DNA of 34,211 nucleotides from Gammaproteobacteria bacterium (GTDB taxonomy: Bacteria > Pseudomonadota > Gammaproteobacteria > Eutrophobiales > Eutrophobiaceae). A model generated the notes under the pieces. The model did not search any database, was not told the DNA's origin, and saw only the letters and a program-made list of their open reading frames with translations. The DNA is taken from contig JAJFKK010000046.1 of NCBI GenBank assembly GCA_021773245.1, positions 1-34,211 on the forward strand, written 5' to 3'. Positions 33,964 to 34,211 of the stretch are shown here, in pieces; the stretch's first letter is position 1, and each line of letters starts with the position of its first letter. The translations under genes and the position numbers were made by a program.

Positions 33964-34211
33964 TGAATCAATCTAATTTCACTCTCTTCCAACCCATGAA
34001 GTTTAAAACGAAAACTCAGTGGCAAATACGTATTCAGTCACTATTTTTATTCGTAATCTCCACCTTTCCAATATCGCTTGCTAATGCTGAAACGAACAAC
34101 ACTGCAAAACTTTCTTTTACTCCTGAAGAGCAAGCGTTCATTAAAGAGCACCCGGTCATTGTAGTTGGTGGGGAAACAGACTGGCCACCCTATGATTTCG
34201 TAGAAAATGGT
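33963..34211 (+). CDS. Sensor protein with periplasmic solute-binding domain (partial)
   Basis: The frame runs off the window, so the track missed it. MNQSNFTLFQPMKFKTKTQW is followed by a hydrophobic signal (SLFLFVISTFPISLANA) and then LSFTPEEQAFIKEHPVIVVGGETDWPPYDFVENG. That is the first strand of an SBP_bac_3 domain in the LTPEEQ-WL-HP-V style found in BvgS-type histidine kinases and GGDEF/EAL sensors. The downstream output domain is outside the window. The ATG overlaps the porin stop (TAATG); a second Met at codon 12 is possible. Porin and sensor may act in the same uptake or sensing circuit. Confidence 0.75.
   Translation, partial: MNQSNFTLFQPMKFKTKTQWQIRIQSLFLFVISTFPISLANAETNNTAKLSFTPEEQAFIKEHPVIVVGGETDWPPYDFVENG

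Overview
The window reads as chromosome from an AT-rich, free-living-type gammaproteobacterium. The orthologue set supports this: EttA, the cmo5U34 tRNA genes cmoA/cmoB/trhO, the ribosomal oxygenase RoxA, PpiC, KatG, a CcmI-like cytochrome c maturation protein, TonB-dependent and porin outer-membrane proteins, an AcrAB-type RND pump and many c-di-GMP proteins. I cannot name a genus from sequence alone. I see no rRNA, tRNA, CRISPR array, intact insertion sequence or prophage.

Layout. 0-2.1 kb: end of an unknown gene, a short CcmI (C-terminal half only) and a class II glutamine amidotransferase. 2.4-6.4 kb: a PAS/HD-GYP phosphodiesterase divergent from ettA plus a PP2C phosphatase, with a perfect CRP-type palindrome between them. 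6.5-10.4 kb: a Spy/CpxP-like gene broken by an in-frame TAA, a His-rich DUF2946-like protein with an OprC/NosA-like TonB receptor (copper is likely), and ppiC. 10.4-12.4 kb (minus): ykgJ-like, roxA and a GNAT acetyltransferase. 12.7-14.9 kb: katG behind a perfect OxyR half-site. 15.2-18.2 kb: an accessory patch holding a SpoU methyltransferase, a BrnT/BrnA toxin-antitoxin pair between imperfect direct repeats, a tiny stand-alone MshEN-like protein, two gene remnants, an orphan membrane protein and a NYN/PIN-like nuclease. 18.3-19.5 kb: a PQQ-type sugar dehydrogenase. 19.5-22.8 kb (minus): trhO-GST-cmoA-cmoB, tightly packed. 22.9-27.5 kb: a pseudopilin/GGDEF-EAL operon divergent from a J-domain/zinc/PilZ protein. 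27.6-32.5 kb: RND adaptor, RND pump and a TlpA-like thioredoxin. 33.0 kb to the end: a porin overlapping the start of a sensor with a periplasmic solute-binding domain.

Two themes run through the window. The first is wobble-uridine and ribosome biology: TrhO, CmoA and CmoB build cmo5U34 in tRNA and sit together here, and EttA, RoxA, a SpoU methyltransferase and BrnT are nearby. The second is c-di-GMP: HD-GYP, GGDEF-EAL, a PilZ domain with intact RxxxR/DxSxxG joined to J domains, and a small MshEN-like protein. The best candidates for something undescribed are the J-J-zinc-PilZ protein with its divergent pseudopilin/GGDEF-EAL operon, the stand-alone MshEN mini-protein, and the compact U34 operon carrying a glutathione-transferase-like gene.
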